48,866 bases of DNA from JBNLBT01 sp050303435 (lineage in GTDB: Bacteria; Pseudomonadota; Gammaproteobacteria; Xanthomonadales; Marinicellaceae), in the NCBI GenBank assembly GCA_050303435.1, contig JBNLBT010000016.1, forward strand, positions 1-48,866, read 5' to 3'. Numbering within the stretch: position 1 is the first letter of the stretch; the number at the start of each line of letters is the position of its first letter. Under the pieces are notes generated by a model. It was not told the DNA's origin, ran no database searches, and saw only the letters and a list, made by a program, of their open reading frames with translations. Of the stretch, positions 7,494 through 15,194 are shown in pieces. Made by a program: the position numbers and the translations under genes.

Positions 7494-8683
7494 CAGTCCG
7501 CCAGCAGGCGGCGCGCCAGCGCCAGCTGGTGCACTTCGTCCGGACCGTCGTAAATGCGTGCCGCGCGTTCCTCGCGGAAAAACCAGGCCAGAATGGTGTC
7601 GTCGCTGACCCCCAGTGCACCGTGCGACTGCACCGCCAGATCGAGCACCTGTTGCAACACGCCGGCGGTGAAAAACTTGACCATGGACACGCGCTCGCGC
7701 GCCGCCTTGAAGCCCAGGTTGTCAATCATCCAGGCGGTTTCCAGCAGCAAGGCGCGGGCGGCCTGAAAGGCGGCCTGTGCTTCGGCCAGACGCGCCTGCA
7801 TCAACGGCTGGTCGGCCAGACGCTGCGAATCGGTGATGCGGCGCGATTTCATGCGCTGGCAGGTTTCCGCCAGCGCGCGCCGGCAGATGCCCAGCCAGCG
7901 CATGCCATGGTGAATGCGACCCGGGCCCAGGCGCTGCTGGGCCATGCTGAAACCGGCGCCGCGTTCACCCAGCAGGTGATCGGCCGGCACCCGGCAGTCT
8001 TTGAATTCAACTTCGGCGTGGGAAAACGGCCCGTGGCCGGGGTGGCCCATCACGGAAATGTTGCGCAGCAAACGGAAGCCGGGCGTGTCGCACGGCACCA
8101 GCAGCATGCTTGCGCGGTGGTGCCTGTCGGCGGTGTCCGCGTCTTCGGTGACCGCCATGACCACGGCAAAAGCGGCGCCGTCGGCGGCGGTGGTGAACCA
8201 TTTGCGCCCGTTGATGACCCATGCACCGTCGTGCAGCTCGGCGCGGGTGCTCAGGCGCGTGGGATTTGAACCGGCGTTGTCCGGTTCGGTCATGGCAAAG
8301 CAGCTGCGCACCTGTCCCGCGGCCAGCGGCTTGAGGAACGCCTCGGCCTGGGCTTCGTCGGCGTGCAAGTGCAGCAATTCGGCGTTGCCGGCGTCCGGTG
8401 CCTGGCAGCCAAAGGCGTAATGGCCCAGCGGCGAGGTGCCCAGCACTTCAGAATACAAGCCCAGCTGCACCAGCGATGCATGGCAGCCGCCCAGCGAGGG
8501 CGGCAGGTGCGGTGCCCACCAGCCGTTTGTGCGCACCGCCTCGCGCAGTTTTTCAAGTTCGCCCAACAGCGCGCCCCATTGCTGTTGCAGCAGCAGGGCC
8601 TCGAGCGGCTGGACGCGTTGCTGAATGAAATCGCTCATGGCGTTGAGGCGCTGTTGCATCGCCCGGTCAATTGAAAAATCCAT
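7493..8683 (-). CDS. Acyl-CoA dehydrogenase, ACAD10/11-like
   Basis: This 396-aa flavoprotein has the acyl-CoA dehydrogenase fold: an N-terminal helical domain, FAMTEPDNAGSNP in the flavin/substrate region, INGRKWF, and the C-terminal helices. The C-terminus reads RIYDGPDEVH (Asp379), where ordinary family members have YEGT with the catalytic Glu. The DGPDEVH form is one I associate with ACAD10/ACAD11. A dedicated kinase follows in the same operon, so conversion of a phosphorylated 4-hydroxyacyl-CoA is a reasonable inference. Start 8683 (MDFSID) is chosen over 8734 because a CGGAG lies 9 bases upstream and the longer version would run through the promoter and operator. Confidence 0.85.
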   Translation of the reverse strand: MDFSIDRAMQQRLNAMSDFIQQRVQPLEALLLQQQWGALLGELEKLREAVRTNGWWAPHLPPSLGGCHASLVQLGLYSEVLGTSPLGHYAFGCQAPDAGNAELLHLHADEAQAEAFLKPLAAGQVRSCFAMTEPDNAGSNPTRLSTRAELHDGAWVINGRKWFTTAADGAAFAVVMAVTEDADTADRHHRASMLLVPCDTPGFRLLRNISVMGHPGHGPFSHAEVEFKDCRVPADHLLGERGAGFSMAQQRLGPGRIHHGMRWLGICRRALAETCQRMKSRRITDSQRLADQPLMQARLAEAQAAFQAARALLLETAWMIDNLGFKAARERVSMVKFFTAGVLQQVLDLAVQSHGALGVSDDTILAWFFREERAARIYDGPDEVHQLALARRLLAD

Positions 8684-8710
8684 GCAGTGGCTCCGGTTGG
8701 GGTGTCGATT

Positions 8711-8716
8711 ATTATA
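8711..8716 (-). promoter_or_regulatory. -10 element of the minus-strand acyl-CoA operon
   Basis: The minus strand reads a perfect TATAAT, 28 bases before the dehydrogenase start. The -35 region would fall inside the adjacent near-palindrome and matches poorly, as is common for repressor- or activator-controlled promoters. Confidence 0.5.
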
Positions 8717-8724
8717 AAGTAAAA

Positions 8725-8744
8725 AATCGAACAACCGCTCGATT
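8725..8744. promoter_or_regulatory. Near-palindromic operator, candidate TetR site
   Basis: AATCGAAC (8725-8732), spacer AACC, GCTCGATT (8737-8744): the arms are reverse complements at seven of eight positions. It lies between two perfect TATAAT elements, one on each strand, in the gap separating the two halves of the acyl-CoA locus. A dimeric TetR-family protein is encoded in the operon, so binding there would control both directions. Site identity is inference. Confidence 0.55.
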
Positions 8745-8751
8745 ATTGATC

Positions 8752-8757
8752 TATAAT
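8752..8757 (+). promoter_or_regulatory. -10 element for the plus-strand SDR gene
   Basis: A perfect TATAAT lies 51 bases before the SDR start at 8809. The -35 position overlaps the near-palindrome and has only a weak match to TTGACA. Confidence 0.5.
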
Positions 8758-8808
8758 GGATTTCAACGGTTGCGCGCGCAGCGCACGGGTTAAAGAGGAA
8801 CGTTGAGC

Positions 8809-9618
8809 ATGCAGAAAAAATTTGTCATCACCGGCGCCGCTTCGGGTCTGGGACAGGCCATGGCGCGCATGGCCTGTGAACGCGGCCACAGCGTGACGCT
8901 GGCCGACATAGACCGCGCCGGCGGTGAAGCCCTGGCCGCCGAACTGAGCGACGCCGGGCAGCGCGCCCATTTCGAACATTGCGACGTCACCGATGCAGCG
9001 GCCTGGGATCAATTGGCCGAGCGCGCCAACGCGCGCATGGGCGGTGTCGACGTGCTGGTAAACAACGCGGGCATTGCAACCGCCGGCGCCTTGATGGAGA
9101 CCGATGAAGACGAATGGCGCCGCGTGTTGGAGGTCAATCTGATGAGCGTGGTGCGCGGCAGCAAGGCCTTTGTGCCGCTGCTGCTGCAATCGCACGATGC
9201 GCACATCGTCAACGTGGCGTCGTTCGCGGCGATTGCGCTGGCCCCGGGCATGATCAGTTACAACGTGGTTAAGGCCGGTGTGCTGGCCTTCAGTGAATCC
9301 CTGCGCGGCGAGCTGGAAGCACAGGGCGTGCACGTGGCGGTGCTGTGTCCAAGCTTTTTCAAAACCAATCTGACCGATTCCATGCAGGGCGTCGACCCCG
9401 CCGTGCGTGATCGCATTGAACACTGGATGACGCGCTCGGACTTCACCGCCGAAGACGTCGCCGCGTCGATGTTCGAAGCCATCGAGAAACGCCAGTTTCT
9501 GGTGCTGGCCAATGACGCCTCGCGCAAGCTGTACCGCCTGCGGCGCTGGTTTCCGGAGTTTTTTTACCGACAGAAAATCAAGCGCGCACGGCGCATGTTT
9601 GAGGACAAAAAATCATGA
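8809..9618 (+). CDS. SDR-family oxidoreductase
   Basis: This 269-aa classical short-chain dehydrogenase has TGAASGLG at residues 8-15, Asp33 after the second strand (favouring NAD(H)), NNAG at 85-88, and catalytic Asn110, Ser138, Tyr151, Lys155. The C-terminal 25 residues are unusually basic and aromatic (RRWFPEFFYRQKIKRARR), as in SDRs acting on lipid-like substrates at membranes. ATG 8809 is chosen, with AAGAGGAA nine bases upstream; a TTG at 8803 is too close to that site. It is translationally coupled by an ATGA overlap to the next gene and is transcribed divergently from the acyl-CoA dehydrogenase operon. Confidence 0.85.
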   Translation: MQKKFVITGAASGLGQAMARMACERGHSVTLADIDRAGGEALAAELSDAGQRAHFEHCDVTDAAAWDQLAERANARMGGVDVLVNNAGIATAGALMETDEDEWRRVLEVNLMSVVRGSKAFVPLLLQSHDAHIVNVASFAAIALAPGMISYNVVKAGVLAFSESLRGELEAQGVHVAVLCPSFFKTNLTDSMQGVDPAVRDRIEHWMTRSDFTAEDVAASMFEAIEKRQFLVLANDASRKLYRLRRWFPEFFYRQKIKRARRMFEDKKS

Positions 9619-10676
9619 CACAATCCACCTGGATGATTTACGGCGCGACCGGCTATTCCGGTCGTCTGATTGCCGAACAGGCCCAACGCCAGGGCCTGCA
9701 GCCGGTGATTGCCGGTCGCAGTGAAGCCAAAGTGGCGGCGTTGGCCGATGCGCTGGACTTGCCGGCGCGGGTGTTTTCCGTGCAGGACGGTGAGGCCGTG
9801 CGGCGTGGATTGAAAGGCGTCAAGGTGTTGCTGAATTGCGCCGGGCCGTTCTCTGCCACCGCGCGGGAATTGATGGGCGCCTGCATTGAGCTGGGCGTGC
9901 ACTACGCCGACATCACCGGAGAAATCGAAGTGTTTGAACTGGCCGCCAGCCTGAACGACGCCGCACGCGACGGCGGGGTGGTGTTGTGTCCTGGCGTTGG
10001 CTTTGACGTGATTCCCACCGATTGCATGGCCGCCAAACTGCACCAGCTGATGCCGGATGCCACCCAGCTGGCGCTGGGATTTGATTCGCGTTCAGGCTTT
10101 TCCCCGGGCACAGCAAAAACCTCCGTGGAAGGGCTGGCCAAAGGCGGCTGCGTGCGCCGCGACGGGCGACTTGAGCGCGTGCCCTTGGGGTACAAAACCC
10201 GCCGCATCGATTTTGGCGCCGGAGAAAAACTGGCGATGACCATCCCCTGGGGCGATGTGTCCACCGCTTACCGCAGCACCGGCATCGACAACATCGAGGT
10301 GTACATTCCGGCCTCGCCCGGGCTGGTCAAACGCCTGCGCAAGCTGAATTATCTGCGCTGGCTGTTGCGCCTGAGTGTGGTGCAGCGCTGGATGAAAAAA
10401 CGCGTCGACAAAACCGTGCGCGGTCCAAATGAAGACCAGCGCGCGCAACTGACCACCGCGGTCTGGGGCGAGGTGCGCAACGCCGCCGGGGCGGTGAAAA
10501 CCGGGCGCATACAAGTGGCCAACGGCTACGAATTGACCGTTACTGGATCGCTGGCCATGGTTGAGCTGTTGCTGCACAATCCGCCGGCGCAAGGCGGGCA
10601 TTACACGCCCACCCTGCTGGCCGACGCCGATTTGATCACCCGCCTGCCGGGTTCCGGTGCGTTCAGTTTTGCGTAA
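9615..10676 (+). CDS. Saccharopine dehydrogenase-like NAD(P)-binding protein
   Basis: The 353-aa protein starts with a Rossmann motif GATGYSG (residues 10-16) and continues with IAGRSEAKVAAL, LLNCAGPFS and the GVHYADITGE stretch typical of the saccharopine dehydrogenase-like / trans-acting enoyl reductase group. It is shorter than lysine-pathway saccharopine dehydrogenases and lacks neighbours from lysine metabolism, so a lipid or acyl substrate is more likely. It overlaps the SDR gene by four bases (ATGA), making a two-gene transcript that probably reduces or oxidises products of the divergent acyl-CoA operon. The exact reaction cannot be read from the sequence. Confidence 0.8.
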   Translation: MTQSTWMIYGATGYSGRLIAEQAQRQGLQPVIAGRSEAKVAALADALDLPARVFSVQDGEAVRRGLKGVKVLLNCAGPFSATARELMGACIELGVHYADITGEIEVFELAASLNDAARDGGVVLCPGVGFDVIPTDCMAAKLHQLMPDATQLALGFDSRSGFSPGTAKTSVEGLAKGGCVRRDGRLERVPLGYKTRRIDFGAGEKLAMTIPWGDVSTAYRSTGIDNIEVYIPASPGLVKRLRKLNYLRWLLRLSVVQRWMKKRVDKTVRGPNEDQRAQLTTAVWGEVRNAAGAVKTGRIQVANGYELTVTGSLAMVELLLHNPPAQGGHYTPTLLADADLITRLPGSGAFSFA

Positions 10677-10701
10677 GGCCTGCGGGCCTGCCCAGCCACC
10701 G

Positions 10702-10724
10702 CGCTGAACGGCTTCTGTTCAGCG
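10702..10724. promoter_or_regulatory. Perfect 8-bp hairpin/palindrome upstream of bcp promoter
   Basis: CGCTGAAC (10702-10709), 7-nt loop, GTTCAGCG (10717-10724). It ends 10 bases before the bcp -10 element and 26 bases after the previous stop. It could terminate the upstream transcript (no U-run) or be an operator occupying the -35 region. Confidence 0.35.
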
Positions 10725-10730
10725 AAATCC

Positions 10731-10739
10731 TGTTATAAT
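10731..10739 (+). promoter_or_regulatory. Extended -10 promoter of the peroxiredoxin gene
   Basis: The sequence TGTTATAAT contains TG, one base and a perfect TATAAT (10734-10739), 33 bases before ATG 10772. No good -35 is seen, which is compatible with an extended -10 promoter. Confidence 0.55.
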
Positions 10740-10771
10740 GTCCGGACTTTAAGACTTTACGGGGCACACCC

Positions 10772-11296
10772 ATGCGCGCACTGACAAAAATCACTTTCCT
10801 GTTGTTCTTCTCCCCGCTGCTGCTGGCCGACATGACCGGCGCCCTGGCACCGGATTTTGCCCTCAAGGATCAGGACGGTGAGGTGCACCGTTTGGCGGAT
10901 TACAACGGCCAATGGCTGGTGGTGTATTTCTATCCCAAGGACGACACCCCGGGCTGCACCGTTGAAGCCAATGAGTTCAAGGACAATTACAGCACCCTGA
11001 CCGATCTGGGCGTGACCCTGCTGGGGGTGTCGCTGGACGACGCCGAATCGCACGCGGAATTCAAACAGAAATACAATCTGCCGTTTGACCTGCTGGCCGA
11101 TGATGACAAGACCATGGCCAAGGCCTACGGTGTGCTCGGCAACATGGTGTTCAGCTACGCCAAACGCCAGACCTTCATCATCGATCCGGAAGGCAACATC
11201 GCCAAACACTACCTTGAGGTCGAGCCGAAAAAACACGCGCTGGAAGTGATCAACGACATCCAGAGCCTGCAGGCGGTGTTGCAATCCCTGCAGTGA
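10772..11296 (+). CDS. bcp: Exported peroxiredoxin, Bcp/PrxQ family
   Basis: The 174-aa product is a thioredoxin-fold peroxidase that reduces hydroperoxides. It has the family core APDFALKDQDG, YFYPKDDTPGCT with peroxidatic Cys62, and the FGVxGxxx-like region. Unlike cytoplasmic Bcp, it begins with a hydrophobic signal-like segment (KITFLLFFSPLLLA, residues 6-19), so a periplasmic or membrane-tethered location is predicted. The position five residues after the active Cys, which is Cys in E. coli Bcp, is Asn67; no other Cys is present, making it a 1-Cys enzyme. It has its own extended -10 promoter and a shared terminator with sodB. The gene symbol marks the family, not proven equivalence. Confidence 0.85.
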   Translation: MRALTKITFLLFFSPLLLADMTGALAPDFALKDQDGEVHRLADYNGQWLVVYFYPKDDTPGCTVEANEFKDNYSTLTDLGVTLLGVSLDDAESHAEFKQKYNLPFDLLADDDKTMAKAYGVLGNMVFSYAKRQTFIIDPEGNIAKHYLEVEPKKHALEVINDIQSLQAVLQSLQ

Positions 11297-11319
11297 CGGC
11301 TGCACAGCCAGTGGACAAC

Positions 11320-11352
11320 AAAAAAGGCCACCCAAACGGGCGGCCTTTTTTT
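11320..11352. terminator. Bidirectional intrinsic terminator between bcp and sodB
   Basis: An A-run followed by GGCC (11326-11329), CCC/GGG inner pairing around AAAC, GGCC (11342-11345) and a run of T residues. The A-run on one side and T-run on the other give a U-tract on both strands, fitting the convergent genes. Confidence 0.8.
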
Positions 11353-11402
11353 CATTCATCGGCCTCGGTTTTGACTGAGGCGCGCTGTGTAGTCACTGCG
11401 CT

Positions 11403-11981
11403 TCAGCGCAGATTGCCGGCAACAAAATCCCAGTTGACCAGCGCCCAGAAGTGCTCAAGATAGGCGCCGCGGTCGTTGCGCGTGTCGATGTAGTAGGCGT
11501 GTTCCCAGACATCGCAGGTCAGCAAGGGCTGCAGTCCATCGGTCATCGGGTTTTCTGCGTTGGCGGTGCTGACGATGTCCAGATCGCCGTTGTCGTCCTG
11601 CACCAGCCAGGCCCAGCCGGAGCCAAATGTGCCCATCGCCACTTTGTTGAAGGCGGCCTTGAATTCTGCAAATGAACCGAATTCCTGCTGGATCAATTCA
11701 GCCAGCTGACCACTCGGCTCGCCGCCGCCGTCGGGTGAAAAGCCGTTGAAATAAAAAGTGTGGTTCCAGGTCTGGGCGGCGTTGTTGAACAGGCCGCCGT
11801 CGGCGTTTTTAATGATTTCTTCCAGTGTACTGTCGGCGTAGGGCCCGTCTTTGATCAGATCGTTCAGTGTGGCCACGTATTTGGCGTGGTGCTTGCCGTG
11901 ATGGTACTTCAGGGTTTCGGCCGAAATGTGCGGTTCCAGGGCGTTTTCAGCGTATGGCAGCGCCGGTAATTCAAATGACAT
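11403..11981 (-). CDS. sodB: Superoxide dismutase, Fe type
   Basis: The 192-aa enzyme converts superoxide to peroxide and oxygen in the cytoplasm. Metal ligands are His27 (in YHHGKHH), His74 (TWNHTFYF), Asp157 and His161 (DVWEHAYYID). Gln70 in FNNAAQ is the position that marks iron-dependent members. The start at 11981 (MSFELPALPY) is chosen because GGAGA lies seven bases upstream; a longer version would add four residues. No signal peptide. It ends next to the convergent peroxiredoxin gene, and together they would handle superoxide and peroxides in different compartments. Two TATAAT elements lie upstream on the minus strand. Confidence 0.95.
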   Translation of the reverse strand: MSFELPALPYAENALEPHISAETLKYHHGKHHAKYVATLNDLIKDGPYADSTLEEIIKNADGGLFNNAAQTWNHTFYFNGFSPDGGGEPSGQLAELIQQEFGSFAEFKAAFNKVAMGTFGSGWAWLVQDDNGDLDIVSTANAENPMTDGLQPLLTCDVWEHAYYIDTRNDRGAYLEHFWALVNWDFVAGNLR

Positions 11982-12070
11982 GTAGCTCTCCACAGTGTTT
12001 GATGGTTAATAAATTCAAGCATCGCGCCGGCACCGGCCCATCGCTGGGCTGTGTGGCGCAGTCGCGGCGC

Positions 12071-12076
12071 ATTATA
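12071..12076 (-). promoter_or_regulatory. Candidate sodB -10 element (proximal)
   Basis: The minus strand reads GGTATAATGC, a perfect TATAAT about 90 bases before the sodB start. The best -35 candidate matches TTGACA weakly. Confidence 0.45.
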
Positions 12077-12186
12077 CCGTTGATTGGGGTGTTTGTGGCG
12101 CCGATGTTGCGCTCACGTGATGGCGCGGGCCATTGGACACTCAAGCAACCCACGGATGCCTGCGAACGAATGCTTCCAATGCGGCC

Positions 12187-12192
12187 ATTATA
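12187..12192 (-). promoter_or_regulatory. Second -10-like element upstream of sodB
   Basis: Another perfect TATAAT on the minus strand, about 200 bases before sodB, in the 262-base gap between sodB and the EamA gene. The -35 is weak. It could be a distal sodB promoter with a long leader; I see no small ORF or obvious RNA structure between. Confidence 0.3.
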
Positions 12193-12243
12193 GGGCGCTT
12201 GCGTGAAATGCGTGTGAACGCAGTGGCGGCCAAAACGCGGCGT

Positions 12244-13176
12244 TCAGTCGCGCGCGCCGCTGTGCGAATTGGGCAGGTTGTGCGGGGTGCCGATGGCCTG
12301 CCGCTTGCGGTTCAGCCTGGCTTCGCGGCGGGCAATGTAAAAGCCGGAGGCGAACAACAGCACCGATCCGAGCACGGTCCAGCGGTCCACGCCCTGGTTG
12401 AACAGCAGCCAGGCAAACAGCACGGTCAGGGGCAGGCGGGCAAAATCAAAGGGCATCACAATGGACACGTCCGACAGCCTCAGTGAGTGGGTGAAAAACA
12501 AGTGGCCGGCTGTGCCCATGCCGCCGAGCGCCAGCAACCACAGCCACAGCGAGGCCGAAGGCCATTGCCACACCGCGATGGCGGTCGGCAGCGACATCGG
12601 CACCAGCATCAGCACCATGTAGGTGACAATGGCGCTGGACGGTTCGGTGCCGGACAGCGATTTGATGATCAGCACCGAAGCGGCCATGGTCACCGCGGCG
12701 CACAGCACCACCAGCGAAGGCAGCACATCGCTGTTCACTTCGGGGCGCAGGATGATCAGGGTGCCGATGAATCCGGTGGCGATGGCCAGCCAGCGGCGGA
12801 TGTGCACTTTCTCACCCAGAAAAAGCACCGCGCCCAGGGTCACAAACAGCGGCGTGGTGAAGGTCAAGGCCACCACTTTGGCCAGCGGCATCACCGTCAA
12901 ACCCCAGAAAAAACACAGCATCGAGGTCAAGCCCAGTGTGGCGCGCAATCCGTACATGCCGAGGCGTTCGGTCTTGAGTCCGGCCAGACCGGATTGAAAC
13001 AGCCAGGGCAGCATGAACAACAGGCCGAACAGGTTGCGAAAGAAGGCAATCTGGAAGGCGTGCAACTCGCCGGAGGCGTAGCGAATGATCATGTTCATCA
13101 GGGTGAAACACAGTGCTGAGGCCAGCATCAGCGCAATGCCTTTGAACAACTGCGAATGGGGCGGTGCTTGTGTCAT
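12244..13176 (-). CDS. EamA/DMT-family transporter
   Basis: This inner-membrane protein of about 310 aa has ten hydrophobic segments arranged as two EamA halves. The first runs from GIALMLASALCFTLMNMIIRYA and the second from VVLCAAVTMAASVLIIKSL (each shown in part of its helix). The TERLGMYGLRATLG and FLGEKVHIRRW loops are typical. Such permeases export or take up small metabolites; the substrate cannot be told. The start at 13176 (MTQAPPHSQ) is chosen over 13320, since the extra 48 residues are not hydrophobic and cross a TACAAT -10-like element. It is a single-gene unit. Confidence 0.85.
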   Translation of the reverse strand: MTQAPPHSQLFKGIALMLASALCFTLMNMIIRYASGELHAFQIAFFRNLFGLLFMLPWLFQSGLAGLKTERLGMYGLRATLGLTSMLCFFWGLTVMPLAKVVALTFTTPLFVTLGAVLFLGEKVHIRRWLAIATGFIGTLIILRPEVNSDVLPSLVVLCAAVTMAASVLIIKSLSGTEPSSAIVTYMVLMLVPMSLPTAIAVWQWPSASLWLWLLALGGMGTAGHLFFTHSLRLSDVSIVMPFDFARLPLTVLFAWLLFNQGVDRWTVLGSVLLFASGFYIARREARLNRKRQAIGTPHNLPNSHSGARD

Positions 13177-13555
13177 GCCAGGGGCTGGGTCAAAGCGAAA
13201 CGGTCGGTCGACGAACAAAGCGGTATTGTAACGGAAAAGCACTCGGGGAGGGACGTTAAATGCATTGCGGCGGTTGCCGGGATGAATGGTGTAAAACTGA
13301 AAACTCTCAACCGTTCGCATGCACGGCTGTCACACGAGCGGTTTATATTGACGGCCATAGAAATGTGGACACTGAGCAACGGTGAGATCAGGGGGCAGCA
13401 AGAAGCGCGCCGGATGTCCGACCTGTTGAGTGTGATTTTTACAACACAGTCCGGTGTGGACTTTGTCAATCGTGGATTATTATAATCCTTGGTTTATTCA
13501 ATTGATGTTGTTGTACTGGGCGGCAACGCATCGACAGTTGCGGAGGAAACATCGC
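13177..13555. other. 379-base intergenic region with divergent promoters
   Basis: This gap separates the EamA gene (minus) and the GFA gene (plus). On the minus strand a TACAAT (13225-13230) could drive the transporter. On the plus strand a perfect TATAAT (13481-13486) and a strong ribosome site precede the GFA gene. I see no convincing ORF, tRNA or repeat between about 13260 and 13450; short frames there lack ribosome sites and family resemblance. Confidence 0.5.
13474..13488. promoter_or_regulatory. Short palindrome overlapping the GFA gene -10
   Basis: GGATTA-TTA-TAATCC, arms of six bases, perfectly complementary. The TATAAT at 13481-13486 lies inside it, about 70 bases before the ATG. 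It could be an operator for an unknown regulator; it may also be chance, since TATAAT-rich sequence readily forms such repeats. Confidence 0.35.
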
Positions 13556-13993
13556 ATGTCAACACCCCTTGAAGTCAACGGACAGTGCCTGTGCGGCGCT
13601 GTGAATTTAACCGCCGAGGTGAGCACACCGCAGGTGGACGTTTGTCATTGCAGCATGTGCCGCCAGTGGGGTGGCATGCCTTTTGTGTCGCTGGATTGCG
13701 GCGATGCGCTGCGCATTGAAGGCCGGGATGCGGTGGTTTCATACGCCTCGTCTGACTGGGCTGAACGGGGATTCTGTGCGCATTGTGGCACCCATCTGTA
13801 CTACCTGTTTGTGCCCAAGGGTGCATACCACGTGCCGGCCGGACTGTTTGATGTGGCCGACGGTGTGCTGGGCATGGGCACGCAGATTTTCATCGACCAG
13901 AAACCCGATTACTATGATTTTGCCCAACAAACGAAAACCCTGACGCGCGCCGAAGTGCTGGTGCATTTCGCCGATGACATAGAAAACCTGTAA
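13556..13993 (+). CDS. GFA-domain (CENP-V/glutathione-dependent formaldehyde-activating-like) protein
   Basis: A 145-aa cytoplasmic zinc protein. Cys11 and Cys13 (QCLCGAV), Cys30, Cys32 and Cys35 (CHCSMC), and Cys74 with Cys77 (CAHCGTHL) match the zinc-binding positions of the GFA fold. Family members include an enzyme or carrier that forms S-hydroxymethyl-glutathione, but many have no known activity and this one has no formaldehyde-dehydrogenase neighbour. The start is well fixed by GGAGGA eight bases before ATG 13556. It is a single-gene unit with its own promoter, convergent with the VWA gene. Confidence 0.85.
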   Translation: MSTPLEVNGQCLCGAVNLTAEVSTPQVDVCHCSMCRQWGGMPFVSLDCGDALRIEGRDAVVSYASSDWAERGFCAHCGTHLYYLFVPKGAYHVPAGLFDVADGVLGMGTQIFIDQKPDYYDFAQQTKTLTRAEVLVHFADDIENL

Positions 13994-13995
13994 TA

Positions 13996-14010
13996 CCCGC
14001 AATCAGCGGG
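13996..14010. terminator. CCCGC-N5-GCGGG hairpin at convergent gene ends
   Basis: A perfect 5-bp GC stem with loop AATCA; the VWA gene stop codon lies in the loop. There is no U-tract. The same stem sequence recurs at 17301-17315 between another convergent pair. Confidence 0.35.
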
Positions 14011-15178
14011 CCAATGCGCGGATGCCTTCATCCAGTCCGGCGAGTGTGAGCGGGTACATGCGCCGCTCAAACAATTGGCCGATCAACTCGATGCTCGGGG
14101 TGTACTGCCAGTGCGCCGCCGGCGTGGGGTTGAGCCAGATGGCGCGTGGCCAGCAATTCAGCACGCGCTGCAACCACACCTGGCCGGCTTCATCGTTCAT
14201 GTGTTCCACGCTGCCGTTGGGGTGCAGGATTTCATACGGCGACATCGACGCGTCGCCGACAAACACCGCGCGGTAATCCGCGGCGTAGGTGTGCATCAAT
14301 TCCTCGGTGGGCGTGTAGCCATCCCAGCGCCGGGCATTGTCGCGCCACACCCGTTCATACAGGCAGTTGTGGAAATAAAAGCTCTCCAGGTGTTTGAATT
14401 CGCTGCGCGCGGCGGAAAACAATTCTTCGCACGCCTTCACGTGCGGGTCCATGGAACCGCCGACGTCGAAAAAAATCAGCAGTTTCACCGCGTTGCGGCG
14501 CTCCGGCACCATTTTGATGTCAAGCAGACCGGCGTTGTCGGCGGTGCTGCGGATGGTGTCGTCCAGGTCCAGTTCGCTGGCGGCGCCGGTGCGCGCAAAG
14601 CGCCGCAATTTGCGCAAAGCCATCTTGATGTTGCGGGTGCCAATTTCGCGCGCGTCGTCGAGGTTTTTGTAGCGCCTTTGCTGCCACACTTTGAGGGCCC
14701 GCTTGTGGGTGCTTTCGCCGCCGATGCGGATGCCTTCCGGGTTGAATCCGCTGTGCCCGAACGGTGAGGTGCCGCCGGTGCCAATCCACTTGTTGCCGCC
14801 GGCGTGGCGTTCGGCCTGTTCGCGCAGGCGTTGCTGCAAGGTTTCCAGCAGCTTGTCCAGACCGCCCAGGCGTTCAATCCGCGCCTTGTCCTCGTCGCTG
14901 AGATGACGCAAGAATCCGGCCGTGAGCCAGTCTTCGGGCAGCGCGGACAAATCCACCTCGGCTGCACTCATCAGGCCATGAAAATAGGCGCCGAAGACGC
15001 GGTCGTAGCGGTCGTAATGGGCTTCGTCCTTAATCAATGTCAGGCGCGCAAGCTGGTAAAACTCGTCCAGATCGGCAAACGCCAGGTTGTTTTCAAGGCC
15101 TTCCAGCAAGGCCAGCAATTCCTTGATTGAAACCGGCAGACCGGCCTGTTTCAGTGCATTGAAAAAATCGATCAGCAC
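14003..15178 (-). CDS. VWA-domain protein, CoxE-like
   Basis: The 391-aa protein has a helical N-terminal half and a von Willebrand factor A domain from about residue 230. The metal-ion site motif is DVGGS (residues 238-242), a variant of DxSxS with Gly at the middle Ser, seen in CoxE-type proteins. VWA proteins of this group work with MoxR ATPases as chaperones that insert metals or assemble complexes. A moxR gene lies immediately upstream (16 bases apart, same strand), forming such a pair. No obvious client enzyme is encoded nearby. No signal peptide, so cytoplasmic. Confidence 0.85.
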   Translation of the reverse strand: MLIDFFNALKQAGLPVSIKELLALLEGLENNLAFADLDEFYQLARLTLIKDEAHYDRYDRVFGAYFHGLMSAAEVDLSALPEDWLTAGFLRHLSDEDKARIERLGGLDKLLETLQQRLREQAERHAGGNKWIGTGGTSPFGHSGFNPEGIRIGGESTHKRALKVWQQRRYKNLDDAREIGTRNIKMALRKLRRFARTGAASELDLDDTIRSTADNAGLLDIKMVPERRNAVKLLIFFDVGGSMDPHVKACEELFSAARSEFKHLESFYFHNCLYERVWRDNARRWDGYTPTEELMHTYAADYRAVFVGDASMSPYEILHPNGSVEHMNDEAGQVWLQRVLNCWPRAIWLNPTPAAHWQYTPSIELIGQLFERRMYPLTLAGLDEGIRALAR

Positions 15179-15194
15179 AGCGCCTGTCCGGATC

